7,560 nucleotides of DNA, from contig JAILBD010000199.1 of NCBI GenBank assembly GCA_024681275.1, forward strand, positions 1-7,560, in the 5' to 3' direction. A program made the position numbers and the translations under genes. Below, piece by piece: positions 1 to 6,292 of the stretch. The notes under the pieces are model-generated. The model was not told the DNA's origin and ran no database searches. It saw only the letters and a program-made list of their open reading frames with translations. Source of the DNA: Erysipelotrichaceae bacterium. Lineage in GTDB: Bacteria; Bacillota_I; Bacilli_A; Erysipelotrichales; Erysipelotrichaceae. The stretch's first letter is position 1; each line of letters begins with the position of its first letter.

Positions 1-1647
1 GAAGTCTTCACGCTTCCTTTGGCTGTGCAGCTCTTCAGGGATCTCAATGAAGGATTCTACGTCGCTTCAGCGATGACCAACAGGGCTTGTCCGGATTACT
101 ATGCGCTGAGCGATGAAGAAAAAGCGGCTTATGATCAGAAAGTCAAGGATGATGAGGATTACATCGTCTTTGATGAATATCCTTTCGTCTTCAACGGTGC
201 CGGTGTCGTCAATGGCAACAGGACGGCGCTGTTTCTGGTCTCCAAAAAAGACCATTCTGTCAGAAAGATCACTCCTGACACCTTCGATGTCGCCAGTGTC
301 GAGGTCATGAACGGGAAGATCATCTTCTCTGCCAATGATTTCACGACCTACAAGACAAAGTGGGACAAGATCTATGAATATGATCCCAAGACTGATAAAG
401 TCAGCATGATCTATGGCGAGAAGATGCAGGTCCGCAAGGTCTTCAATGAAAAGGGGAAGATCTATGTCAACGGCACTTTCGCCAGAGACTGGGGCGAGAT
501 GGAAGCTGGCAAGTTCTATGAGCTGAAAGACGGTAAAATGGAATTGAGGATCGATACGGAGCATTCTTTGTACAACTCTGTCGGATCGGATTCCCGCTAC
601 GGAAAGAACAAGAACTATTTCAAAGACGGTGAGGATAATTATTTCGTCACAGTCGACAAGGATAAGACGATCGTTCTGAAGATCGAAGATGATGAACTCA
701 AAACTGTCGTCTCTCTGGAAAACGGCAGTGTGGATGACTTTGTCGTATGCGGCGATGCATTCTATGTGCTGGCTATGATGGGTCAGGACCTGGATGAAGT
801 ATACAAAGTCACGGATAACAAAGCGGTGAAACTGACTGCTTACAATGATGAAGTCTTCAAGGACAACTATGTAGCCAGACCGCAGAAACTGACGGTGAAG
901 AAGGCTGTCGATATCGATGGCTGGGTCCTGAAACCGATCGATTACGATGAAAACAGGAAGTATCCGGCCATTCTGGATATCCATGGCGGTCCTAAAACGG
1001 CTTATGGTGAAGTCTATTATCATGAGATGCAGTATTGGGCATCACATGGTTACTTCGTGATGTTCTGCAATCCGAGAGGTTCTGATGGCAAAGGCAATTT
1101 CTTTGCCGATCTGCGCCATCAGTTCGGCGGCATCGACTATCAGGACATCATGGCCTTCGTCGATCTGGTGCTGGAGACTTATCCGGCTATCGACAAAGGC
1201 AGACTGGGCGTGACCGGAGGAAGCTATGGCGGTTACATGATCAACTGGATCATCGGCCAGACCGACCGCTTCAAATGCGCAGCGACGCAGCGTTCCATCT
1301 CCAACTGGATCTCGGAAGTCGGCGTGAGCGATTATGGCATCGATTTCCCGATCGAACAGGAATTCGGCGATGTGAGGAATTGCGCAGGTGAACTGTGGGG
1401 CATGTCGCCTCTGAAGTTCGTCAACAATGCCGTGACGCCGACTCTCTTCATCCATTCCACGGAAGACTACCGCTGCCCGGTCCCTGAAGCTTTGCAGCTT
1501 TACACCGCTCTGACCTGCAACGGTGTCGAGACCAGGATGTGTCTGTTCAAGGGTGAGAACCACGAACTGTCACGTTCCGGCAAACCGACCCACAGGATCA
1601 GAAGGCTGACCGAGATCAGCAACTGGATGGATAAACATCTGAAATAA
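1..1647 (+). CDS. S9-family serine peptidase (acylaminoacyl-peptidase / oligopeptidase-like), 5' end missing
   Basis: The frame is open from base 1, so the true start lies upstream; 548 codons are visible. The TTG at 19 is in frame but has no ribosome-binding site and falls inside continuous coding sequence, so it is not taken as the start. Up to about residue 290 (counting the first codon as 1) the sequence is rich in Asp/Lys and beta-strand-like repeats, as in the beta-propeller that gates S9 enzymes. The rest is an alpha/beta-hydrolase domain: HGGP oxyanion-side motif at 328-331, nucleophile Ser408 in GGSYGG, Asp489 in HSTEDYRCP and His521 in GENHE. The 32-residue Asp-to-His spacing fits the acylaminoacyl-peptidase branch (S9C). 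Bacterial relatives usually have about 600-700 residues, so some 60-130 are probably missing. Expected role: cytoplasmic cleavage of short peptides or removal of blocked N-terminal residues. Its stop overlaps the ribosome-binding site of the next gene. Family assignment is firm; exact specificity is not known. Confidence 0.93.
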   Translation, partial: EVFTLPLAVQLFRDLNEGFYVASAMTNRACPDYYALSDEEKAAYDQKVKDDEDYIVFDEYPFVFNGAGVVNGNRTALFLVSKKDHSVRKITPDTFDVASVEVMNGKIIFSANDFTTYKTKWDKIYEYDPKTDKVSMIYGEKMQVRKVFNEKGKIYVNGTFARDWGEMEAGKFYELKDGKMELRIDTEHSLYNSVGSDSRYGKNKNYFKDGEDNYFVTVDKDKTIVLKIEDDELKTVVSLENGSVDDFVVCGDAFYVLAMMGQDLDEVYKVTDNKAVKLTAYNDEVFKDNYVARPQKLTVKKAVDIDGWVLKPIDYDENRKYPAILDIHGGPKTAYGEVYYHEMQYWASHGYFVMFCNPRGSDGKGNFFADLRHQFGGIDYQDIMAFVDLVLETYPAIDKGRLGVTGGSYGGYMINWIIGQTDRFKCAATQRSISNWISEVGVSDYGIDFPIEQEFGDVRNCAGELWGMSPLKFVNNAVTPTLFIHSTEDYRCPVPEALQLYTALTCNGVETRMCLFKGENHELSRSGKPTHRIRRLTEISNWMDKHLK

Positions 1648-1652
1648 GGAGG
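1646..1652 (+). promoter_or_regulatory. Ribosome-binding site of the PepD gene
   Basis: AAGGAGG, a full match to the anti-Shine-Dalgarno core, lies 9 nt before the ATG at 1662. It overlaps the TAA stop of the upstream peptidase, which fits coupled translation within an operon and fixes the PepD start. Confidence 0.85.
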
Positions 1653-1661
1653 ACCCTAGTT

Positions 1662-3095
1662 ATGACGACATTTGATCTGAGCAGGCCTCAGAATTACTGG
1701 TTCAATGAGATATCAAAGATCCCGCATCCGTCAAGGCATGAAAAGAAGCTTTCCGACTTCATCGTCGAGTTTGCCAAGAAGAGGGGGCTGAAGTGGAAAC
1801 AGGATGAAGTCTTTAACGTCATCGTTGAAAAACCGGCTTCAAAGGGATATGAGGATGCACCGGCACTGATCCTGCAGGCACATATCGACATGGTACCGGC
1901 CAAGGTCGAAGGCAGTGATCATGATTTCGAAAATGATCCGCTGCAGCTCTATGTCGATGAGGAAGGATGGCTCCATGCCAAAGATACGACTCTGGGTGGA
2001 GATGACGGACATGGCGTTGCATATATGCTGTCGATCCTGGATGATGACAACATTCCGCATCCGGCTCTGCAGTGTTTCTTCACGACGATGGAAGAGATCG
2101 GATTATTGGGTTCGGTCGAGATCAAACCTGAAGATGTCAAAGCGGACCGCATGATCAATCTGGATGGCGGTGGGGAGACCTCGACAGGCGTTTCGGCTGC
2201 CGGAGGCTTCATCGTCTACATCCACAAAGATGCGGACTTCAAGCAGAGCGAAAAAGAAAGCTACCGTCTGGATATCACAGGGCTCAGTGGCGGACATTCC
2301 GGTGGCCAGATCCATCTGGAAAAGGGGAATGCGATCGTCATCGCTTCCCGCGTCATCGAAGAGGCTGTGAAGAAGGGCATGGACTTTGAACTGGTCCGTC
2401 TCACCGGCGGTGAGAAAGACAATGCCATTCCGCGTCTTGCAAGCATCACATTCAATTCCGATACGGGATTTGAAAAGATAAAAGATCTCTTTGCAGAAAG
2501 CGCAAAGAATATCAGAACAGAACTCGAGTTTTCTGATCCGGATGTGACGGTCAGCGTCGAAAAGATCGACAAGTGCGGCCGTTATATCGCTGATGGTATG
2601 GATATCATCGATTACTGCTATCTGATGCCAAATGGCTTCCAGCATCGTTCCATGGCCATCGAAGGTCTGACGCTGACTTCGCTCAACCTTGGTGTCGCGA
2701 TCAGTGATGAAAAGGAGGTCTGGATCGACATCCTGATCCGTTCGGCGATGGATCATGCCGCCGAGGATCTCAAGGACAGACTGGAAGTACTGGCAGGTAA
2801 ACTGAATGTCCGTTTTGAGCTGGCGAACCGTTATTCCGGCTGGAATTTTGAACCGGTATCGGAAATGAGAGAGAAGCTCAGGGAAGTCGTCGCCAAATAT
2901 GGAAACACACTCACTGAGCATGCCGGACATGGCGGCAATGAGTGTGGCGTATTCAAGGCTTTGAATCCGAAACTGGATATCATCACCTTCGGACCGAAGG
3001 GTGCCAATGTCCACACGCCGGAGGAAAAGCTCGATCTTGATAGTTTTGAACGTTCATATCAGATGCTGAAGGATCTGATCGCGTTGTGTCATTAA
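1662..3095 (+). CDS. pepD: Aminoacyl-histidine dipeptidase / cytosol non-specific dipeptidase (M20 family, PepD)
   Basis: This 477-residue protein has the usual PepD length (about 480) and a complete two-zinc M20 active site. Visible elements in order: His74 and Asp76 in LQAHIDMVP, bridging Asp114 in LGGDDGHG, catalytic Glu144 and zinc-binding Glu145 in TTMEEIG, Asp168 in NLDGG, and His451 in ANVHTPEE near the C-terminus. The GGHSGG motif (His212) belongs to the inserted lid/dimerisation domain. PepD enzymes hydrolyse Xaa-His dipeptides such as carnosine and, in many Gram-positive bacteria, a broad range of dipeptides, in the cytoplasm; no signal peptide is seen. The start is set by the AAGGAGG at 1646-1652. 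It sits 14 nt after the S9 peptidase and 9 nt before the guanylate kinase gene, so co-transcription is likely. In a peptide-degrading operon it would do the last step, dipeptide to free amino acids. Confidence 0.95.
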   Translation: MTTFDLSRPQNYWFNEISKIPHPSRHEKKLSDFIVEFAKKRGLKWKQDEVFNVIVEKPASKGYEDAPALILQAHIDMVPAKVEGSDHDFENDPLQLYVDEEGWLHAKDTTLGGDDGHGVAYMLSILDDDNIPHPALQCFFTTMEEIGLLGSVEIKPEDVKADRMINLDGGGETSTGVSAAGGFIVYIHKDADFKQSEKESYRLDITGLSGGHSGGQIHLEKGNAIVIASRVIEEAVKKGMDFELVRLTGGEKDNAIPRLASITFNSDTGFEKIKDLFAESAKNIRTELEFSDPDVTVSVEKIDKCGRYIADGMDIIDYCYLMPNGFQHRSMAIEGLTLTSLNLGVAISDEKEVWIDILIRSAMDHAAEDLKDRLEVLAGKLNVRFELANRYSGWNFEPVSEMREKLREVVAKYGNTLTEHAGHGGNECGVFKALNPKLDIITFGPKGANVHTPEEKLDLDSFERSYQMLKDLIALCH

Positions 3096-3100
3096 GGAGG
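3094..3100 (+). promoter_or_regulatory. Ribosome-binding site of the guanylate kinase gene
   Basis: AAGGAGG overlaps the TAA stop of pepD (3093-3095) and lies 4 nt before the ATG at 3105. It repeats the stop/ribosome-binding-site overlap seen between the first two genes. Confidence 0.82.
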
Positions 3101-3104
3101 ATTT

Positions 3105-3683
3105 ATGGCTAAAGGTATAGTTGTTGTATTAAGTGGTGCGAGTTCAGTCGGCAAGGGTGCTATCCGTGATAAGCTTCTGGCGGATACGGACCTGAACCTC
3201 TTTTTCTCGATCTCTGAGACCACCCGTCCCAAGAAGGAAGGCGAAGTGGATGGCAAAGACTACTATTTCGTCTCTCACAAGCAGTTTGCAGAGTCTGTGA
3301 AAAACAAGGAACTTCTGGAGTATACGGAGTTCAACGGATACTATTACGGCACTCCGAAGGCACAGATCGACTTCCTGGTCAACAAGGGAAAGAACGTCCT
3401 GATCGAAGTTGAGGCGCAGGGTGTCGGACCGATCAAACTGAATATCCCTGAGAGCATCTGTTTCTTCGTCATGCCGGAGAGCTTCGAAGAGCTGGAAAAG
3501 CAGATCCACGAGATCTACAAGGATGATGAAGCTTCCGTCGAAAGAAGACTGAACAAGGCGAAGATGGAGATGGAGATCGCTCCGTTATTCAATAACGTCG
3601 TCTACAACACCGATGCCGACAAGGCGGTCGAGCAGATCAAGAAGATCGTGATGGATGAAATGGAGAAGAGAAAAGATGAATAA
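3105..3683 (+). CDS. gmk: Guanylate kinase, divergent (Gmk-like)
   Basis: This 192-residue protein is near the usual Gmk length (about 190-210). Family members phosphorylate GMP to GDP with ATP in the cytoplasm. Recognisable parts are the P-loop GASSVGKG (11-18), the GMP-binding stretch SISETTRPKKEGEVDGKDYY (35-54), TEFNGYYYGTP (74-84), the VEAQG strand (102-106), and the C-terminal helices with Arg147/Arg148. Several normally conserved residues differ. The usual SGPSG is SGASS, and the P-loop Lys17 is followed by Gly-Ala with no Ser/Thr. The second arginine of TTRxPR is lysine. The Asp of the xDxQG strand is Glu103. The lid segment that usually reads RGRGTE is HEIYKD (135-140). It may be a slow or specialised kinase, a second copy, or simply this lineage's version. 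The ATG at 3105 follows an AAGGAGG; the stop overlaps the next gene by 8 nt. The fold is clear; catalytic competence is uncertain. Confidence 0.85.
   Translation: MAKGIVVVLSGASSVGKGAIRDKLLADTDLNLFFSISETTRPKKEGEVDGKDYYFVSHKQFAESVKNKELLEYTEFNGYYYGTPKAQIDFLVNKGKNVLIEVEAQGVGPIKLNIPESICFFVMPESFEELEKQIHEIYKDDEASVERRLNKAKMEMEIAPLFNNVVYNTDADKAVEQIKKIVMDEMEKRKDE
3662..3665 (+). promoter_or_regulatory. Ribosome-binding site that selects the M29 aminopeptidase start
   Basis: GGAG lies 10 nt before the ATG at 3676, inside the end of the guanylate kinase gene. The alternative in-frame ATG at 3655 has no comparable site and would add seven charged residues (MKWRREK) before the family-like N-terminus MNKWQLEKLA. 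The start at 3676 is preferred. Confidence 0.6.
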
Positions 3684-4917
3684 ATGGCAGCTTGAAAAAC
3701 TCGCCAGAGTCCTGATCAGGACCGGCGTGAACCTTCAGGAAGGCGAGACTGTCGTCTTACAGACAGACACAGCGGCGATCGATCTGGCCAGAGAGATCAC
3801 CAGAGAGGCTTTTGCGGCCGGCGCAGCCAACGTCGAGGCGTTCATCGAAGATGCCGAGATCAATCACTACAAGGCGTTGAACTGCACGCCTGAGACACTC
3901 AGAGCACTGCCTGAATGGAAGAAGGAGAGTCTCGATTCCATCCTTCGTACCGGCAAGGGTGTTCAGCTCGGTGTCCGAGCCAGCCGTCCTTCACTGAACC
4001 TTGATGTACCGGATGAGAACCTGAAAGCGCAGGCTTTTGCCGGCAATGAACTGCGCAATGTCGTTCGTCACTACATCCATCAGGGCTGTCTGAAGTGGAC
4101 AGGCACCATCTATCCAAGCATGGAATGGGCCAAGAAGGTCTTCCCTGAACTGGAAGATGAAGAAGCTTATGCCAGACTGGAAGAGAGCATCTGCAAGATG
4201 ATGAGAGTCGATGAAGACACGGATCCGGTGGAGAACTGGAAGAAGCACTGTGAAGAATTGGCTGTCCGTTCAAAGAAACTGAATGACTTCAATTTCAAGT
4301 CTTTGCATATCACGTCTGAACTGGGCACGGATCTGACGATGGATCTGGTCAAGGATCACATCTGGTGTTCAGCCGGTGAGATGGGCTCACAGAACGTCAA
4401 TGCGCCATATGTCGCGAATATGCCTACGGAAGAAGTCTTCACCGATCCTGATTTCAGGACCGTCAATGGCATCGCCTATGCATCCTTCCCGCTTTTCATC
4501 AGCGGCAAGCTGGTCAAGGATTTCTCGATCACTTTCAAAGATGGTCTGGCAGTGGACTGCGCCGCTTCCGAGAATGTCGAATTCCTGAGAGAAGCCCTGT
4601 TCAGGGATGAACACACCAGATCGCTCGGCGAGGTCGCCCTGGTCTCCAAGAAGTCTCCGATCCGTCAGATGGGCAGGATCTTCTACAACAGCCTCATCGA
4701 CGAGAATGCCGCATGCCACCTGGCATTCGGTTCCAGTTTCTCTGATTGTGTCAAAAATGGCACGGAACTGAGTCAGGAAGAACTGTATGCGAAGGGTGTC
4801 AACTTCGCTGTCTCACATAATGACTTCATGATCGGCACAGATGACATCAAGGTCGTCGGTACGACATTTGACGGAAAAGAAGTCGTCGTCATGGAACACG
4901 GCGATTTCGTGATATAG
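3676..4917 (+). CDS. M29-family metallo-aminopeptidase (AmpS/PepS/AmpT type)
   Basis: From the ATG at 3676 the protein has 413 residues, the usual M29 length. These cytoplasmic dimeric enzymes use two metal ions to remove N-terminal residues from peptides. By alignment from memory with the Thermus and Staphylococcus enzymes, the metal ligands are Glu253 in PTEEVF, Glu319 in SLGEVAL, His348 in ACHLAFG, and His381 and Asp383 in VSHNDFM. The position of the conserved Tyr (seven after His348) holds Phe355. The N-terminal half has typical M29 features, such as LIRTGVNLQEGE near residues 12-23. The gene begins inside the guanylate kinase gene: the shared bases ATGAATAA contain its start and the other gene's stop, so translation is probably coupled. 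It ends 9 nt before the M24 peptidase gene. Known relatives prefer hydrophobic or basic N-terminal residues, but specificity cannot be read here. Confidence 0.92.
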   Translation: MNKWQLEKLARVLIRTGVNLQEGETVVLQTDTAAIDLAREITREAFAAGAANVEAFIEDAEINHYKALNCTPETLRALPEWKKESLDSILRTGKGVQLGVRASRPSLNLDVPDENLKAQAFAGNELRNVVRHYIHQGCLKWTGTIYPSMEWAKKVFPELEDEEAYARLEESICKMMRVDEDTDPVENWKKHCEELAVRSKKLNDFNFKSLHITSELGTDLTMDLVKDHIWCSAGEMGSQNVNAPYVANMPTEEVFTDPDFRTVNGIAYASFPLFISGKLVKDFSITFKDGLAVDCAASENVEFLREALFRDEHTRSLGEVALVSKKSPIRQMGRIFYNSLIDENAACHLAFGSSFSDCVKNGTELSQEELYAKGVNFAVSHNDFMIGTDDIKVVGTTFDGKEVVVMEHGDFVI

Positions 4918-4926
4918 GGATAAACT

Positions 4927-6213
4927 ATGGCTGTTTCAAATCAGGAATTTCTGCTGACTGGTGTTCCCAGCGTCGATGAACTGAAGGCAAAGATCCTTGG
5001 CTACAGACAGAGAGGAAAGCTGCTCGATCAGTGGCTCGTCAAGAGACTGGAGGTCCTTCTTCCGGAACTGATGAAGCGTTCCGGTATCGACTCCTGGGTC
5101 ATCATCAACAATGAATACAACGAGGATCCGCTTTTCTGGACTTTGTCGACCTATGACCAGATCACGGCCAGAAGGCTGACGATCATCCTTTTCCATTTGA
5201 ACGAGGAAGGAAAGGTCGAGCGTTTCTCTGTGACGCGTTATCCGATGCCAAACTACAAACAGCTCTGGACCGATCAGGAAAAGAGCCAGATGGCCACGCT
5301 TGCGCAGACCTTGAGAGGCTGGAACGTGAAGAAGATCGGTCTGAACATGTCCGATACCTTCGCGTATGCCGATGGTCTGTCTCATTCCCTCTATGAAGAC
5401 TTTGTCAAAGAACTCAGCGAGGAGGAAAAGGGAAAGATCGTTTCCGCCGAGAACATCGCCGTTGGTTGGCTGGAGACCAGGATCGAAGAAGAGATGGTCG
5501 CCTACAATGGCATCGTCGGCATCGCTCATGCGATGATCGCGGAGGCTTTCTCCAACAAAGTCATCCATCCGGGTGTCACAACGGCGGATGATGTGAAGTA
5601 CTGGATGCTGCAGAAGACGATCGATCTGGGGCTGGAACCGTGGTTTGACTACGAAGTATCCATCAATCGGAACGGCGACACGCATCTGGAAGGGGAAGAG
5701 GTCATCCTCCCGGGCGACATCCTGCATTGTGATGTCGGTTTCCGTTATCTCAATCTGTGCACTGATACCCAGGAGCTTTGTTACATCCTGAAAGACGATG
5801 AGTTCGATGCGCCCGAAGATCTGAAGAACGGCATCAGGGTGACCAACCGTCTCCAGGATATCGTCATCGAGAACCTGAAGATCGGCAAGACAGGCAATGA
5901 GGTGCTTATGGATTCGTTGAAACAGGCGAAGGCAGAAGGCATCAAACCTTGCATCTACACCCATCCATTGGGCTTCCATGGCCATGCGGCCGGTCCGACG
6001 ATCGGACTTTGGGACAAGCAGAATGGCGTCGAGGGAAGCGGAGATTATCCTGTCCATGACAATACGGCTTATTCCCTGGAACTCAATGCGACAGTCTATT
6101 GCGAGACGTATCAGAAAGAACTGCGTTTCCCGATGGAATCAGACATCCTTCTGAAAGATGGCAGAGTCTGTTTCCTGGCCGGAAGACAGACGGATTTCCA
6201 CCTGGTCAAATAA
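4927..6213 (+). CDS. M24-family metallopeptidase (Xaa-Pro aminopeptidase / prolidase-like)
   Basis: This 428-residue protein has an N-terminal creatinase-like domain (about 1-185, including SGIDSWVIINNEYNED) and a C-terminal pita-bread domain. Metal ligands that can be placed are Asp269 in HCDVGF, Asp280 in CTDTQ (the usual 11-residue spacing), a histidine in the GFHGHAAGP motif (His351 or His353), Glu385 in YSLELN and Glu404 in PMESD. All five ligand positions appear filled, so an active two-metal enzyme is expected. Such enzymes remove an N-terminal residue preceding proline, or split Xaa-Pro dipeptides. The GFHGHAAGP version of the histidine motif differs from classical PepP or PepQ and marks a distinct M24 branch. 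There is no signal peptide, so the enzyme is probably cytoplasmic. The ATG at 4927 has only a weak GGGA, partly overlapping the stop of the M29 gene, so reinitiation may help. Two tandem TAA stops and a terminator follow. Exact substrate is unknown. Confidence 0.9.
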   Translation: MAVSNQEFLLTGVPSVDELKAKILGYRQRGKLLDQWLVKRLEVLLPELMKRSGIDSWVIINNEYNEDPLFWTLSTYDQITARRLTIILFHLNEEGKVERFSVTRYPMPNYKQLWTDQEKSQMATLAQTLRGWNVKKIGLNMSDTFAYADGLSHSLYEDFVKELSEEEKGKIVSAENIAVGWLETRIEEEMVAYNGIVGIAHAMIAEAFSNKVIHPGVTTADDVKYWMLQKTIDLGLEPWFDYEVSINRNGDTHLEGEEVILPGDILHCDVGFRYLNLCTDTQELCYILKDDEFDAPEDLKNGIRVTNRLQDIVIENLKIGKTGNEVLMDSLKQAKAEGIKPCIYTHPLGFHGHAAGPTIGLWDKQNGVEGSGDYPVHDNTAYSLELNATVYCETYQKELRFPMESDILLKDGRVCFLAGRQTDFHLVK

Positions 6214-6216
6214 TAA

Positions 6217-6241
6217 GAAAAGCCCGTTTTGACGGGTTTTC
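6217..6241 (+). terminator. Rho-independent terminator after the peptidase operon
   Basis: The stem CCCGT (6223-6227) / ACGGG (6232-6236) closes a 4-nt loop TTTG and is followed by TTTT (6237-6240). The upstream GAAAA can extend pairing with the T run around a single bulged G (6222). It begins 3 nt after the M24 stop. The A-rich flank (6207-6221) would give a U-rich tail on the opposite strand, so the hairpin could work both ways, although no convergent gene is present. Confidence 0.82.
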
Positions 6242-6249
6242 AAATGCGT

Positions 6250-6274
6250 CGGACGGATCAAAAGGATCCGTCTG
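6250..6274 (+). repeat. 10-bp inverted repeat just upstream of the exporter promoter box; possible operator
   Basis: The left arm CGGACGGATC (6250-6259) pairs with the right arm GATCCGTCTG (6265-6274) across a 5-nt spacer AAAAG; nine of ten pairs are Watson-Crick and one is G-T. No T run follows on either strand, so it is a poor terminator candidate. The right arm abuts the TG of the extended -10 box and the repeat covers the whole -35/spacer region. This is where a dimeric repressor would bind, as TetR- or MarR-type regulators of exporters do. An RNA hairpin role is less likely, because transcription from this promoter would start downstream of it. Confidence 0.55.
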
Positions 6275-6283
6275 TGATAAAAT
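6275..6283 (+). promoter_or_regulatory. Extended -10 promoter of the ABC exporter gene
   Basis: TGATAAAAT fits the extended -10 consensus TGnTATAAT, with TAAAAT (6278-6283) matching five of six -10 bases. No good -35 hexamer exists at 16-18 bp upstream, where the inverted repeat lies; extended -10 promoters often tolerate this. Initiation would be expected near 6290-6291, only 2-3 nt before the ATG at 6293. Confidence 0.55.
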
Positions 6284-6292
6284 CTTACGTGT

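Larger units (their letters stand above)
1..6241 (+). other. Inferred five-gene transcription unit for peptide breakdown
   Basis: Five same-strand genes (S9 peptidase, PepD, Gmk-like, M29, M24) are separated by 14, 9, -8 and 9 nt, and the only terminator seen is after the last. Ribosome-binding sites or starts overlap the preceding stop or coding region at every junction. The promoter must lie before base 1. Co-transcription is inferred from layout, not shown. Confidence 0.75.

Noticed and set aside
67..1023. 318-codon open frame on the - strand inside the S9 peptidase gene
   Set aside because: It is fully antisense to a gene with a clear family signature, its product shows no recognisable domain, and it mirrors the Asp/Ile-rich codons of the + strand gene.
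2103..3014. 303-codon open frame on the - strand inside pepD
   Set aside because: It is antisense to a complete PepD with all metal ligands, and its translation looks like a codon-bias shadow without domains.
3655..3675. Earlier ATG (3655) as the M29 start
   Set aside because: There is no Shine-Dalgarno before it, and it adds a charged seven-residue extension not typical of the family; ATG 3676 has GGAG at a suitable distance.
4936..6057. 373-codon open frame on the - strand inside the M24 peptidase gene
   Set aside because: It lies wholly opposite a well-supported gene; its length reflects the rarity of TTA, CTA and TCA in the relevant frame. No credible ribosome-binding site or family motif was seen.
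6250..6274. Second terminator in tandem with 6217-6241
   Set aside because: The hairpin is good but is followed by TGATAAAATC rather than a T run, and the - strand continuation is not T-rich either. A regulatory site is the better reading.
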